Shown here: one piece after another, positions 41,800 to 50,994 of the stretch | Layout of the letters: each line of letters opens with the position of its first letter | Numbering within the stretch: position 1 is the first letter of the stretch | Source of the DNA: Acidibrevibacterium fodinaquatile | Lineage (GTDB): Bacteria; Pseudomonadota; Alphaproteobacteria; Acetobacterales; Acetobacteraceae | Direction of reading: 5' to 3' | DNA: 64,000 bases | Assembly: GCF_003352165.1 (NCBI RefSeq) | Contig: NZ_CP029176.1 | Coordinates: 3,603,501-3,667,500, forward strand | Program-made: the position numbers and the translations under genes | Notes under the pieces: generated by a model | Seen by the model: only the letters and a program-made list of their open reading frames with translations | What the model was told of the DNA's origin: nothing | Databases searched by the model: none

Positions 41800-44700
41800 A
41801 CATCTCGGCGCTCTTCATTCGCCGTCCGGTGGCAACGACGCTGCTCACCCTCGCGATCGTGCTTGCCGGCATTCTCGGCTATTTCAAATTGCCGGTGGCG
41901 CCCCTGCCGGAGGTCGACTTTCCGGTGATCCTGGTGCAGGCGACACTGCCCGGCGCCAGCCCCCAGACCGTCGCCAGCAGTGTTGCAGCCCCACTCGAGA
42001 AACATCTCGGCCAGATCGCCGATATCGACGAAATGACGTCTCAGAGCTTTACCAGCACGACGCGGGTTGTGCTGCAATTCGGTCTCGACCGCAACATCGA
42101 TGGCGCAGCGCGCGATGTCGAGGCCGGGCTCAACGCCGCTCATGCCGACCTGCCGACCCAGCTTCGTCTCAATCCCGTCTACCACAAGATCAATCCCGCC
42201 GACGCGCCCATTCTGGTCATCGCCCTGACGTCGAAAACCCGCAAGCCGGGGCAAATTTTCGATGCCGCGGCCAATATCGTCCAGCAGCGGCTTTCTGAAC
42301 TGACCGGCATCGGCGAGGTCGATGTCGCGGGTGCGGCGCTGCCTTCGGTGCGTGTCGAACTCGACCCCGATCCGCTCGCGGCTTACGGCATCGGCCTTGA
42401 GGATATTCGCGCGGCCCTCGCGTCCGCGAATGCCGACAGCCCCAAGGGCGCGATCGAAATCGGCCCGAAACGCTATCAGGTCTATACCAACGATCAGGCG
42501 CTGCGCGCCGCCGATTACCGGCCGCTGGTCATCGCCTATCGCAACAACGCGCCGGTCTTTCTCACCGACGTTGGAGAGGTCGAGGATTCCGTCGAGGATT
42601 TGCGCAACGCGGCTCTCGCCAATGGCCAGCCGGCGGTGCTGGTCATCGTCTATCGCCAGCCCGGCGCCAATATCATCGAAGCGGTCGATTCGGTGCGCGG
42701 CGCCCTTCCCGCACTGCAAGCGGCTCTCCCTTCCGACATCGATGTCACGCTGATCGCCGACCGCACGCCGACGATTCGCGCCTCGCTGCAAGACACCCAA
42801 GCCGCACTTCTCATCGCGCTGGCGCTGGTGATCGGCGTCGTCTTCGTCTTTCTCCGCGACCCCCGCGCCGCCCTGATCCCGAGCGTCGTCGTGCCAGTCT
42901 CGATCATCAGCACGTTCGGGATTATGTATCTTTTCGGCTACAGCCTCGATAATCTCTCGCTGATGGCACTCACGATCGCGACCGGATTCGTTGTCGATGA
43001 CGCGATCGTGGTGCTCGAGAACATCAGCCGCCATATCGAGGCCGGCATGTCACGCCGGGAAGCGGCCTTGCTTGGGGCGCGTGAGGTCGGGTTCACGGTG
43101 CTTTCCATCAGCGTGTCTCTGGTCGCGGTATTTTTGCCTATTCTGCTCATGGGTGGACTGGTCGGACGTCTGTTTCGTGAGTTCGCGGTAACGCTGTCGC
43201 TCTCGATCATCGTCTCGCTGATCGTTTCATTGACGACGACGCCGATGCTCTGCGCGCAATTTCTGCGTAACCATCACAAGCAGGGCCGCATCGGGCGCGC
43301 GACCGAGGCGGTGTTCGATGCCGCCCTTGGCGCCTATCGCCGCACGCTGGCTATCGCGCTTCGCCATCCCGCCCTCATGCTGATCTCTTTGTTTATGACG
43401 ATCGCTTTTAATTTTTACCTCTTCACGGTCGTCCCCAAGGGCTTTTTCCCGCAGCAGGATACCGGCCGGCTGATCGGCACCCTCGTCGGCGATCAAACCA
43501 TTTCGTTTCAGGCGATGCGCGACAAGATGGTGCAATTCATGACCATCGTTCGCGCCGATCCGGCGGTCGAAAACATCGCCGGATTCACCGGCGGGCGACA
43601 GACCAATTCCGGGTTCTTCTTCGTCGCCCTCGAGCCGCGGGCCGCACGTCACGCTTCCGCCGATCAAGTCATCGCGCGGCTGCGCGGCAAACTCGCGCGC
43701 GTCGCCGGCGCGCAGCTCTACTTGCAGGTGGTGCAGGATATCCGCGCCGGCGGCCGCCAAAGCAACGCGCAATATCAATTCACCCTCCAGGATATCGATC
43801 CCGACGAGCTTTACGTCTGGACCCAGAAATTGACCGCGGCACTCGCTAAAAACCCTGCGCTCGCCGATGTCAGCTCCGATCAGCAGCAGGCGGGGAGCGA
43901 AACCTATTTGGAGATCGACCGCAAGACCGCAGCGCGTTTCGCCCTCTTCCAAAGCACGATCGATCAGAATCTCTATGATGCGTTTGGCCAGAGGCAGGTC
44001 TCGACGATCTACAACCCGCTCAATCAGTATCATGTCGTGATGGAGGTGGCACCGCGCTTCTGGCAGGATCGCACGGAGCTTCCGCGTTTCTATATCAGCC
44101 CGGTCGGCTCCTTCCCGAACGGCACATCACTCACCAATGCGGTGATCGGCACCGTCACCACGCCGCATGGCCGTATCGCCAATTCGCCTCTCTTCGTCGC
44201 TGGATCGAATTTCGATCCAACGCTCATCGGGCAGGACGCCGCCGCCGCCATCGCCACCAACGCGGCGCGCAACAGCCTCAACAACGCCATCGCCAATACC
44301 GGCGGCCATGCAGGCTCGACCGGGGCTGCGGTCAGCACGGCGCGCGAAAACATGGTGCCGCTTGCCGCCGTCGCGCATATGGTGGTGGGGAAAACGCCTG
44401 TCGTTGTCAATCATCAGGGGCAATTCGTCGCGACCACCATCTCGTTCAACCTGCCGCTCGGGCGTTCACTGGGTGGCGCGGTGCAGGCGATCGAGAGCAC
44501 CATGCGCGATCTCGGCATGCCGGCTTCGATTCATGGCAGCTTCGCCGGCACGGCCCGCATCTTTCAGCAATCACTGCGCTATGAGCCGGTATTGATCCTG
44601 GCAGCACTCGCCGCCGTTTATATCGTTCTCGGCATGCTCTATGAAAGCTATGTCCATCCGCTCACCATTCTCTCCACGCTTCCTTCCGCCGGAGTCGGTG

Positions 44701-45101
44701 CCATTCTCGCCTTGATGCTGACCGGACAGCAATTTACCATCATCGCCTTGATTGGCGTGATCCTGCTCATCGGCATCGTCAAAAAAAATGCGATCATGAT
44801 GATCGATTTCGCGCTCGAGGCCGAGCGGAGCCGTGGGCTCGATCCGCGCGCCGCGATCGCCGAGGCCTGCGCGCTGCGCTTTCGCCCGATCATGATGACC
44901 ACTTTCGCTGCCATCCTCGGCGCCCTGCCGCTGGCGATCGGCGGCGGTGATGGCGCCGAACTCCGTGCTCCGCTCGGGATTTCGATCATCGGTGGCCTGT
45001 TGGTCAGCCAAGTCTTGACGCTGTATACGACACCGATCGTCTATCTCGCGCTCGATCGGCTTCGCCTCAGCGTTTTGCGCCGCCGGCGGAGCGCGGCATG
45101 A
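41796..45101 (+). CDS. mdtC: RND multidrug efflux pump subunit, MdtC-like, with an enlarged periplasmic loop
   Basis: A 1101-residue RND permease homologous to the preceding gene product along its whole length. Shared blocks are [54 protein letters not shown] and [20 protein letters not shown]. It is about 72 residues longer, because residues about 770-848 hold an Ala/Asn-rich stretch ([20 protein letters not shown]) within the second porter/docking region. The ATG overlaps the stop of mdtB and its stop overlaps the channel gene, so the four genes are one operon. The pump exports small hydrophobic compounds; substrates are unknown. Confidence 0.92.
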   Translation: MNISALFIRRPVATTLLTLAIVLAGILGYFKLPVAPLPEVDFPVILVQATLPGASPQTVASSVAAPLEKHLGQIADIDEMTSQSFTSTTRVVLQFGLDRNIDGAARDVEAGLNAAHADLPTQLRLNPVYHKINPADAPILVIALTSKTRKPGQIFDAAANIVQQRLSELTGIGEVDVAGAALPSVRVELDPDPLAAYGIGLEDIRAALASANADSPKGAIEIGPKRYQVYTNDQALRAADYRPLVIAYRNNAPVFLTDVGEVEDSVEDLRNAALANGQPAVLVIVYRQPGANIIEAVDSVRGALPALQAALPSDIDVTLIADRTPTIRASLQDTQAALLIALALVIGVVFVFLRDPRAALIPSVVVPVSIISTFGIMYLFGYSLDNLSLMALTIATGFVVDDAIVVLENISRHIEAGMSRREAALLGAREVGFTVLSISVSLVAVFLPILLMGGLVGRLFREFAVTLSLSIIVSLIVSLTTTPMLCAQFLRNHHKQGRIGRATEAVFDAALGAYRRTLAIALRHPALMLISLFMTIAFNFYLFTVVPKGFFPQQDTGRLIGTLVGDQTISFQAMRDKMVQFMTIVRADPAVENIAGFTGGRQTNSGFFFVALEPRAARHASADQVIARLRGKLARVAGAQLYLQVVQDIRAGGRQSNAQYQFTLQDIDPDELYVWTQKLTAALAKNPALADVSSDQQQAGSETYLEIDRKTAARFALFQSTIDQNLYDAFGQRQVSTIYNPLNQYHVVMEVAPRFWQDRTELPRFYISPVGSFPNGTSLTNAVIGTVTTPHGRIANSPLFVAGSNFDPTLIGQDAAAAIATNAARNSLNNAIANTGGHAGSTGAAVSTARENMVPLAAVAHMVVGKTPVVVNHQGQFVATTISFNLPLGRSLGGAVQAIESTMRDLGMPASIHGSFAGTARIFQQSLRYEPVLILAALAAVYIVLGMLYESYVHPLTILSTLPSAGVGAILALMLTGQQFTIIALIGVILLIGIVKKNAIMMIDFALEAERSRGLDPRAAIAEACALRFRPIMMTTFAAILGALPLAIGGGDGAELRAPLGISIIGGLLVSQVLTLYTTPIVYLALDRLRLSVLRRRRSAA

Positions 45102-46603
45102 AACCCGCGGTGATTTTTCTTGCGGTACTCGGGCTCGGCGGCTGCATGATCGGGCCGGATTACAAGCGGCCGTCGGCGCCGGTTGCGGTTTCCTACAAGG
45201 AATTGGCGGGCTGGCAACCAGCCGTGCCGCAGGATGAGCATGACCGCGGCGCCTGGTGGCTGATCTATCATGACCCGCTTCTCGATCAGCTCGAACGCCA
45301 GATCGACATTTCCAACTACACGCTCAAGCAAGCGGAGGCGAATTACCGCAATGCGCAGGCGATCGTGCAGGAAGCGCAGGCAAATTTGTTTCCGGTTTTG
45401 AACGCGACCGGCAATTTCCAGCGCACCGGGATCGGCGGCGGCAGCCACAGCATCGTTACCACCGGCAATGGCGTCGCGGTCTCTGGTGCTTCCGGCTTCG
45501 TCGGCAATCAATATACCCTGCAGGGAAATGGGAGCTGGGATCTCGATGTCTGGGGCGAGATCCGGCGCCAAATCGCAAGTGATGTGGATCTCGCGCAATA
45601 TAGCGCCGCCGAAGTCGCCGATGCCCGGCTTTCGGCGCAAGCCGCGCTGGCGACCGCTTATTTCAATTTGCGCGCAGAAGATTCGCTTGCCACCGTTTAT
45701 GAAAACAACGTCAAGCAATTCGCTGATGCGCTGCGTATCACCGAAAATGAATATCATGCCGGCTATGTCGCGCGCGGCGATGTTCTCACGGCGCAGACCG
45801 AATTGCAGACGACACAGGCGCAGCTTACCGCGGTCGGCGTTGCCCGCGCGCAGTATGAACACGCGATCGCGGTCTTGATCGGCAAGCCGCCGGCGGATCT
45901 CAGCATCGCCCCTGGCGCGCTGCCCAATGATGTGCCGGTGGTACCGCCCTCGCTCCCCTCGACATTGCTTCAGCGCCGCCCCGACATCGCCGCCGCCGAG
46001 CGCCAGATGGCGGCGGAGAATGAGCTGATCGGCGTCGCCCTCGCCGCTTTCTTTCCGCAAATCAGCCTCAGCAGCTTTTACGGCTATTCTGCCCCGCAAA
46101 TCGCTAATCTGATTGCGCTGCCGAACCGCCTCTGGGGGCTTGGCGCGGCCTTCAATGCGCCGATTTTCGAGGGCGGCGCGCAGATCGCCGCCGTTGTCGC
46201 CGCGCGCGCCAATTATGACGCGGCGGTCGCCAATTATCGCCAGACGGTGCTCACCGCCTTTCAACAAGTGGAAGATGAACTGGCAGCTCTGCGCATCCTG
46301 GCGCAGGAGAAAACCGAGCAGGATATCGCGGTGAAATCGGCGCAGGACAATGTCGCCTTCGCAATCAATGAATATAAGGCGGGCACTGTGATCTACACCA
46401 CGGTGCTCACCGATCAGGAACTCGAACTCAGCGATGAGGTCACCGATGTCGCCATCCAGCAGAGCCGCATGGTCGCCTCAGTCGCCCTTGTCGAGGCGCT
46501 CGGGGGCGGCTTCACGAGTGATGATCTGCCAGGCACGACGGCGATTCGCGGCCTGGATTTTTATCGCCCGGCGAATGTCATCGGCAGTAACGCCGCGGAG
46601 TAG
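45098..46603 (+). CDS. NodT-family outer membrane efflux lipoprotein (TolC-like)
   Basis: A 501-residue protein with a lipoprotein signal peptide (FLAVLGLGGCMIGPDYKRP, lipobox Cys at about residue 16). It contains two TolC-type repeats, seen in YTLKQAEANYRNAQAIVQEA and FQQVEDELAALRILAQEK, with helical tunnel segments. NodT-type proteins form the outer-membrane duct for RND pumps. It overlaps the mdtC-like gene by four bases and closes the operon, giving the cell a complete tripartite pump from a single transcript. Confidence 0.93.
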   Translation: MKPAVIFLAVLGLGGCMIGPDYKRPSAPVAVSYKELAGWQPAVPQDEHDRGAWWLIYHDPLLDQLERQIDISNYTLKQAEANYRNAQAIVQEAQANLFPVLNATGNFQRTGIGGGSHSIVTTGNGVAVSGASGFVGNQYTLQGNGSWDLDVWGEIRRQIASDVDLAQYSAAEVADARLSAQAALATAYFNLRAEDSLATVYENNVKQFADALRITENEYHAGYVARGDVLTAQTELQTTQAQLTAVGVARAQYEHAIAVLIGKPPADLSIAPGALPNDVPVVPPSLPSTLLQRRPDIAAAERQMAAENELIGVALAAFFPQISLSSFYGYSAPQIANLIALPNRLWGLGAAFNAPIFEGGAQIAAVVAARANYDAAVANYRQTVLTAFQQVEDELAALRILAQEKTEQDIAVKSAQDNVAFAINEYKAGTVIYTTVLTDQELELSDEVTDVAIQQSRMVASVALVEALGGGFTSDDLPGTTAIRGLDFYRPANVIGSNAAE

Positions 46604-46713
46604 CGCATCGCGGCAAAGCCTGGGTTCGCGGTCATTGGGCACAAAGGGGACTTATAAGAAGGCGTAACCTATTTGGTTTTATTTGGTTGTCAGCCGCACC
46701 ACGGTTGAATGAG

Positions 46714-46750
46714 ACACCCCGGAGGCGGAAAAATTCCGCCTTGGAGGTGT
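46714..46750 (+). promoter_or_regulatory. RNA hairpin that pairs a ribosome-binding site
   Basis: GGCGGAA-AAA-TTCCGCC (46724-46740) is enclosed by ACACC (46714-46718) pairing with GGTGT (46746-46750). The GGAGGT at 46743-46748, a good ribosome-binding site for ATG 46754, falls in the closing 3' arm. Confidence 0.45.
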
Positions 46751-46753
46751 GCG

Positions 46754-46993
46754 ATGGACAATCTTGAGGCAGGCAAGGAGCGGCTGGGCGCTCCGGAGCG
46801 ACCGTCAGAGTCTGGCGCAGCGCCCCCGGCCCAAGATACCGAACGCCACCGTCACCACCCTCGCGAACCCCACGACCCTTCAGGCCGCAGCGTTCAACCC
46901 GATCGGGATCGAACCCATGCGTGTCCCGTAAAGGTCACAACCAGATCGAAAATTTCGCCGATGATTGCCGGACGAATGTCGTCAGATCCGTGA
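46754..46993 (+). CDS. Possible 79-residue protein, doubtful
   Basis: A short frame starting MDNLEAGKERLGAPERPSES with GGAGG six bases before the ATG. The composition is rich in Pro, Arg and His with no hydrophobic core (DTERHRHHPREPHDPSGRS). An overlapping frame starting at 46749 also lacks features. The ribosome-binding site is the only support, and it may be an accident of the hairpin. Treat as a candidate only. Confidence 0.25.
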   Translation: MDNLEAGKERLGAPERPSESGAAPPAQDTERHRHHPREPHDPSGRSVQPDRDRTHACPVKVTTRSKISPMIAGRMSSDP

Positions 46994-47085
46994 ACATTTC
47001 GGGCCAAAAATTATCTTGAAACCCGCATCACGAATATGTTAACGATACCTTAACGTGACGTTTCTGCAGTCTCGGGAGAAGGCGG

Positions 47086-48126
47086 ATGACGAACGTGGTG
47101 CAGCCGGCAAACAGGTATATTTTTATGGCCGCGGCGGCAATGCTGCTCGCTGGCCTCGCATCGCCGGCTCGGGCCGGCGCGGTCGTCGATACCCTCTATT
47201 TCACCACCTATAGTGGTGGCGAAAATGTCTGGAGCGCCACCGCGACGTATAACGGCACTGGCAGTGCCGGCAATGGCACTTTCACCCTTACCACGCCGAC
47301 CGGAATCGCACAGACGCCAGGGGCGGACGGCATCGTCGAGAATCCCAATAACGGCCAGTTGCTGGTGGGTGGGCAGGGTACCGGCAATGTCTATCAGGTG
47401 AACCCGACCAACGGAAATTATGTCTCGCTTCCCGCCGGGATGAACACGTATGAAATCACCGTCGGCCCGAACGGCAATCATGTTTGGGGTGGCGGCAGCG
47501 AAGGCGGCGCCTCGACGATCACCAAGGTACCGCTCAACCCGACCGGCGGCACGCCGAAAGTGGTTACCGTCTCGGGCGCGAGCAGTGAAGTGACGCACAT
47601 CACCTTCGCACCCGGGCTTGCCCCCGGCATGGCGTTTTACACCGACGGAACCGATGGCGGGTTCGGCGATTTTGGCACTATCAATCTCGCAACCGGCGTC
47701 ACCACCGCGCTCCTCACCAACGTCCCTTACGCGCACGGCATGGTCTATGATCCGTTCACCGGCGATCTGATCCTCGCCGGCGGCGACATGATCGCGCAGG
47801 TCAGCACCTCGGGCACGGTTCTTTCCACTCTCGCCCTCAATCTGGGGCAGGAACTCGACCAAGGCGCCGTCACCGGCAACGGACAGCTGTACTGGGCCGA
47901 TAATACGGGCAATCTGGTGTTCATCGATTACGCCAATACCGGCCTCATTGGCGCATCCACCGATTTCGTTTCGAATAATTTCTTTATCAGCTCACTCGAT
48001 GATATCGCGCCCCTGGTCGGCAGCGGCGGCACCAATGTCCCCGAGCCGGCGACGCTCGGCCTCCTCGGGTTCGGGGTCACGGCGCTCGCGGCCCTTCGCC
48101 GCCGCGCCCAGTTGCGTTCGCGGTGA
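47086..48126 (+). CDS. PEP-CTERM sorting domain protein
   Basis: A 346-residue exported protein. The N-terminal signal is FMAAAAMLLAGLASPARAG. The body is a Gly/Thr/Asn-rich beta-propeller-like region with repeats such as NPNNGQLLVGGQGTGNVYQV and HGMVYDPFTGDLILAGGDM. The C-terminus is a textbook PEP-CTERM signal: VPEPATLGLLGFGVTALAAL followed by RRRAQ. An exosortase, not in this window, would cleave and anchor it, often for exopolysaccharide-linked surface display. GGGAGAAGG precedes ATG 47086. Its last 50 bases overlap the convergent RibD-like gene. Confidence 0.9.
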   Translation: MTNVVQPANRYIFMAAAAMLLAGLASPARAGAVVDTLYFTTYSGGENVWSATATYNGTGSAGNGTFTLTTPTGIAQTPGADGIVENPNNGQLLVGGQGTGNVYQVNPTNGNYVSLPAGMNTYEITVGPNGNHVWGGGSEGGASTITKVPLNPTGGTPKVVTVSGASSEVTHITFAPGLAPGMAFYTDGTDGGFGDFGTINLATGVTTALLTNVPYAHGMVYDPFTGDLILAGGDMIAQVSTSGTVLSTLALNLGQELDQGAVTGNGQLYWADNTGNLVFIDYANTGLIGASTDFVSNNFFISSLDDIAPLVGSGGTNVPEPATLGLLGFGVTALAALRRRAQLRSR

Positions 48127-48796
48127 GCACGATATCGAGCAGGAGATCCCCGCCCAAAGGATGAACCGTCCAGGCGAGCCGCCGCGCCTCGGCCGGGGTC
48201 GCGGCGGCGGGTAGCGCAAACGCCGGGATGCCGCCGCCGAGCAGAAGCGGCGCGAGGGTCACGTGCAGCCGGTCGAGCAGGCCGGCGGCGAGAAAGCGCG
48301 ATAGCGTCACCCCACCGCCTTCGACAAGCACGCGCCGCAAGCCGCGCAGAGCGAGCTGATCAAGCAAACGGCGGAGATCGAAAACGCCATCCGGGCACGA
48401 AACCCCGACGAGTTCGGCGGTGCCGTGGCGGGTTTCCCCGGCGATGTTCTCTGCCGCAACGCAAAGCAGCGTCGCGCCGCCATCCTGAAAGAGACAAAAT
48501 TCCACGCCGAGCCGCCGCCTCGGGTCGAGCACCACCCTGACCGGCGAGGGGCCGCGAACCCGCCGCGTGGTCAGGCGCGGGTCATCGGCGGCGACGGTGC
48601 TGGCGCCGACCAGGACGGCGTCGGCGCTGGCGCGGAGGCGATGGGTGTGATCGAGATCCTCCTCACCGCCAATCCAGCGCGAGGCGCCGGAGGGCGTCGC
48701 GATGCGGCCATCGAGGCTTTGGGCGATGCGGCCGAGGACGAAACGCGCGCCTTCCGCGACCGCGAGGAACGGCGACGCCGGCACCGCCCCGGCCAT
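48077..48796 (-). CDS. RibD C-terminal domain reductase (pyrimidine reductase/dihydrofolate reductase-like)
   Basis: A 239-residue single-domain protein of the RibD C-terminal group. Motifs are FVLGRIAQSLDGRIATPSG, the NADPH-binding DAVLVGASTVAADDPRLTTR, VRVVLDPRRRLG, VLVEGGGVTLSRFLAAGLLD and APLLLGGG. The deaminase domain of full RibD is absent. It may reduce the riboflavin precursor or a related pteridine or other compound. It starts seven bases after the glutathione transferase stop on the same strand. Its 3' end overlaps the PEP-CTERM gene by 50 bases, tail to tail. Confidence 0.87.
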   Translation of the reverse strand: MAGAVPASPFLAVAEGARFVLGRIAQSLDGRIATPSGASRWIGGEEDLDHTHRLRASADAVLVGASTVAADDPRLTTRRVRGPSPVRVVLDPRRRLGVEFCLFQDGGATLLCVAAENIAGETRHGTAELVGVSCPDGVFDLRRLLDQLALRGLRRVLVEGGGVTLSRFLAAGLLDRLHVTLAPLLLGGGIPAFALPAAATPAEARRLAWTVHPLGGDLLLDIVLTANATGRGGEGPRAP

Positions 48797-48803
48797 CGCC
48801 GTC

Positions 48804-49499
48804 TCAGCGCGCGCCGAACTGCTTGGCGCCGAACAGATTTTCGCGCTCCTGGTCGGTCATCGCGCCGCGGCGCTGATTTTCGCTCAGAACCTCGACGCCG
48901 CGCATCACGGCGGGGCGGGCGGCGATCGCGTCATGCCAGCGGCGAACATGCGGGTAATCGGCGAGGTCGATGCCGCGCCGCGACGGATTGCGCACCCAGG
49001 GGAAGGTCGCGATGTCGGCGATCGAGTAGTCCGCGCCGGCGAGGTAGTCGCTCTCCGAGAGACGCTTATCGAGCACGCGATGCAGGCGCTTGACCTCGTT
49101 GGTGTAGCGCTCGATGGCATAAGGAATCTTTTCCGGCGCGTAAGCGGCGAAATGATTATACTGGCCGAACATCGGCCCGACGCCGCCCATCTGGAACATC
49201 AGCCATTGGAGGCAAAGATAGCGCGCCGCCGGCTCGGCCGGGATCAATTTCCCGGTTTTTTCCGCGAGATAAATCAGGATCGCGCCAGATTCGAACAAGG
49301 CGAAACGCTTGCCCCCCGGCCCGTCGGGATCAATGATCGCCGGAATGCGGTGATTGGGGGTGATCGCGAGGAATTCGGGCTTGAACTGCTCCCCCTGGCC
49401 GATATTCACCGGCACGACTTTGTAAGGAAGCCCGATTTCCTCGAGCATAATATGCACTTTGTGCCCATTCGGGGTCGGCCAGGTCCAAACTTCGATCAT
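48804..49499 (-). CDS. Glutathione S-transferase family protein (YfcG/Nu-class-like)
   Basis: A 231-residue GST. The N-terminal thioredoxin-fold domain starts MIEVWTWPTPNGHKVHIMLE; TPNGHK resembles the Thr-Pro-Asn glutathione-binding site of YfcG-like enzymes, which act as disulphide-bond oxidoreductases. NHRIPAIIDPDG carries the cis-Pro, and ESGAILIYLAEKTG is the conserved Glu-Ser motif. The C-terminal helical domain includes YLAGADYSIADIATFPWV. It is probably co-transcribed with the reductase gene downstream. A composite hairpin repeat lies upstream. Confidence 0.92.
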   Translation of the reverse strand: MIEVWTWPTPNGHKVHIMLEEIGLPYKVVPVNIGQGEQFKPEFLAITPNHRIPAIIDPDGPGGKRFALFESGAILIYLAEKTGKLIPAEPAARYLCLQWLMFQMGGVGPMFGQYNHFAAYAPEKIPYAIERYTNEVKRLHRVLDKRLSESDYLAGADYSIADIATFPWVRNPSRRGIDLADYPHVRRWHDAIAARPAVMRGVEVLSENQRRGAMTDQERENLFGAKQFGAR

Positions 49500-49517
49500 G
49501 TGCTATTCCTTTCTTTA

Positions 49518-49583
49518 CGCGGCAGCGCCGCAGGCACTGCCCAACGGACAAAAGTTTTTTGGTTCTTTTTTACAAAAAAGAAC
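49518..49583 (-). repeat. Composite repeat, middle segment plus hairpin 1 (reverse orientation)
   Basis: GTTCTTTTTT-AC-AAAAAAGAAC (49562-49583) is a 10-bp perfect hairpin. Next to it GGCAGCGCC-GCA-GGCACTGCC (49521-49541) forms a second stem. The unit lies between the starts of the GST gene and the end of the aminotransferase gene, and reads as the reverse complement of the copy at 50911. Confidence 0.8.
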
Positions 49584-49600
49584 GAGTCTTCATCTCTGTC

Positions 49601-50797
49601 TCACGCCGGCAGCGCCAGAAAGTCGAGTGCCGCCTGGACGCCGCCGGCGCGGAACGGGATGCCGGCGCCAGCGAGGCCCATTTCCACCCCGGCCAGCGTT
49701 CCGATCAGATCGAGATCGCCGAAATGGCCGAGATGGCCGATCCGGAAGACCCGATCGGCGAGCGGGCCGAGACCGTTGCCGAGGCTCATGTTGAACCGCG
49801 CGAGGATGAGGGCGCGAAGACGATCGGCGCTTTCGCCCTCGGGCAGGCGGACGGCGGTCAGGCTCGCGGAATAATGGCGCGGCTCGGCGCACTGGATTTC
49901 GAGCCCCCAGGCGCGTACCGCGTGCCGGGTTGCCTCGGCGTGGCGGGCGTGGCGGGCAAAGACCGCGTCTAGCCCGATCTCGTGCAGCATCGAAAGCGCC
50001 GCGTCCAAGCCGTAGAGCAGGTTGGTCGCCGGCGTGTAGGGGAAAAAGCCGCGTTCATTGGCAGCGAGCATCGGCCGCCAATCCCAGTAGCTGCGGGCAA
50101 GGCGAGCATGCTCGGCGGCGGCCAGCGCCTTGCGACTGATCGCATTGAAAGAAAGACCTGGCGGCAACATCAGCCCTTTTTGCGAGCCGGCGATGGTGAC
50201 ATCGACGCCCCATTCATCATGGCGATACTCCATCGAGCCGAGTGAGGAGATGGTATCGACGAGTAGCAGGGCGGGATGCTGGGCGCGGTCCATCGCCTCG
50301 CGGATCGCCTGGATATCGCTGCGGCAGCCGGTCGAGGTTTCGTTATGGACGACGCAGACCGCCTTGATCTCGTGGTCGCGATCGGCGGTGAGCGCCTCGC
50401 CGATCAGCGCCGGATCGGCGCCGCGGCGCCAATCGGTGTCAAAAACCAAAGGCGCGAGGCCGAGACGCTCGGCCATCTCCTTCCAGAGTGTGGCGAACCA
50501 GCCGGTGCGGATCATCAGGATGCGATCGCCGGGTGAGAGCGTATTGACCAGCGCCGCCTCCCACGCCCCGGTGCCGGAGGCGGGATAGATGACCACCGGA
50601 GCCTCGGTGCCGAACACCGGGCGCAGATTGTCGAGCACGCGGCGGGCGAGGGCCGCGAAGTCCGGGCCGCGATGGTCGATGGTCGGGCGATCGATGGCGC
50701 GCAGGACGCGGTCGGGGACGTTGGTGGGGCCGGGAATTTGTAGGAAATGCCGCCCCTGATGCGCTTCCACCGGGGGGTGATTGTCGCGTTCGGACAT
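49601..50797 (-). CDS. Serine-glyoxylate / alanine-glyoxylate type aminotransferase (class V, PLP)
   Basis: A 398-residue class V aminotransferase. The N-terminal FLQIPGPTNVPDRVLRAID and HRGPDF are typical of AGXT/SgaA. The PLP Lys is in TIAGSQKGLMLPPGLSF, after LLLVDTISSLGSMEYRHDEW. The substrate segment FPYTPATNLLYGLDAAL also matches. It transfers an amino group to glyoxylate, giving glycine. GAGGAGCGAG precedes ATG 50797; the long frame upstream runs through the hairpin repeat. Neighbouring oxidoreductases suggest a glyoxylate/hydroxyacid cluster. Confidence 0.92.
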   Translation of the reverse strand: MSERDNHPPVEAHQGRHFLQIPGPTNVPDRVLRAIDRPTIDHRGPDFAALARRVLDNLRPVFGTEAPVVIYPASGTGAWEAALVNTLSPGDRILMIRTGWFATLWKEMAERLGLAPLVFDTDWRRGADPALIGEALTADRDHEIKAVCVVHNETSTGCRSDIQAIREAMDRAQHPALLLVDTISSLGSMEYRHDEWGVDVTIAGSQKGLMLPPGLSFNAISRKALAAAEHARLARSYWDWRPMLAANERGFFPYTPATNLLYGLDAALSMLHEIGLDAVFARHARHAEATRHAVRAWGLEIQCAEPRHYSASLTAVRLPEGESADRLRALILARFNMSLGNGLGPLADRVFRIGHLGHFGDLDLIGTLAGVEMGLAGAGIPFRAGGVQAALDFLALPA

Positions 50798-50910
50798 GAT
50801 CTCGCTCCTCGAACTTGGCGCATCCTGCCCCGCCGCGCCCGCCGCCGCCAATGAATTCCCCTCGTTCGTGCGAGAAGGTTTCCTTATTCGCTCGCAAGGA
50901 AAGGCAAGGA

Positions 50911-50988
50911 TGTTCTTTTTTGAAAAAAAGAACCAAAAAAACTTTGCCCAGCGGGCAGTGCCTGCGGCACCGCCCGCTCCGAGAAAAC
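50911..50988 (+). repeat. Composite repeat, hairpin 1 plus middle segment (forward orientation)
   Basis: GTTCTTTTTT-GA-AAAAAAGAAC (50912-50933), then a stem GCGGGC-A-GTGCC-TGC-GGCAC-C-GCCCGC (50951-50977), then CTCCGAGAAAAC. The second stem keeps its pairing relative to the copy at 49521 through changed bases on both sides. It is located between the aminotransferase promoter side and the end of the quinone-reductase-like gene. Confidence 0.82.
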
Positions 50989-50994
50989 CGCCGC

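Larger units (their letters stand above)
46604..47085. other. Intergenic region with a structured hairpin
   Basis: The 482 bases between the efflux channel and the PEP-CTERM gene contain the hairpin at 46714-46750, one weak 79-codon frame, and an AT-rich end with GTTAAC and CCTTAACG near 47037-47055 that may hold the promoter of the PEP-CTERM gene. Nothing else is recognised. Confidence 0.4.

Noticed and set aside
46749-46931. Short frame overlapping the 79-codon candidate
   Set aside because: No separate ribosome-binding site fits and no family is recognised.
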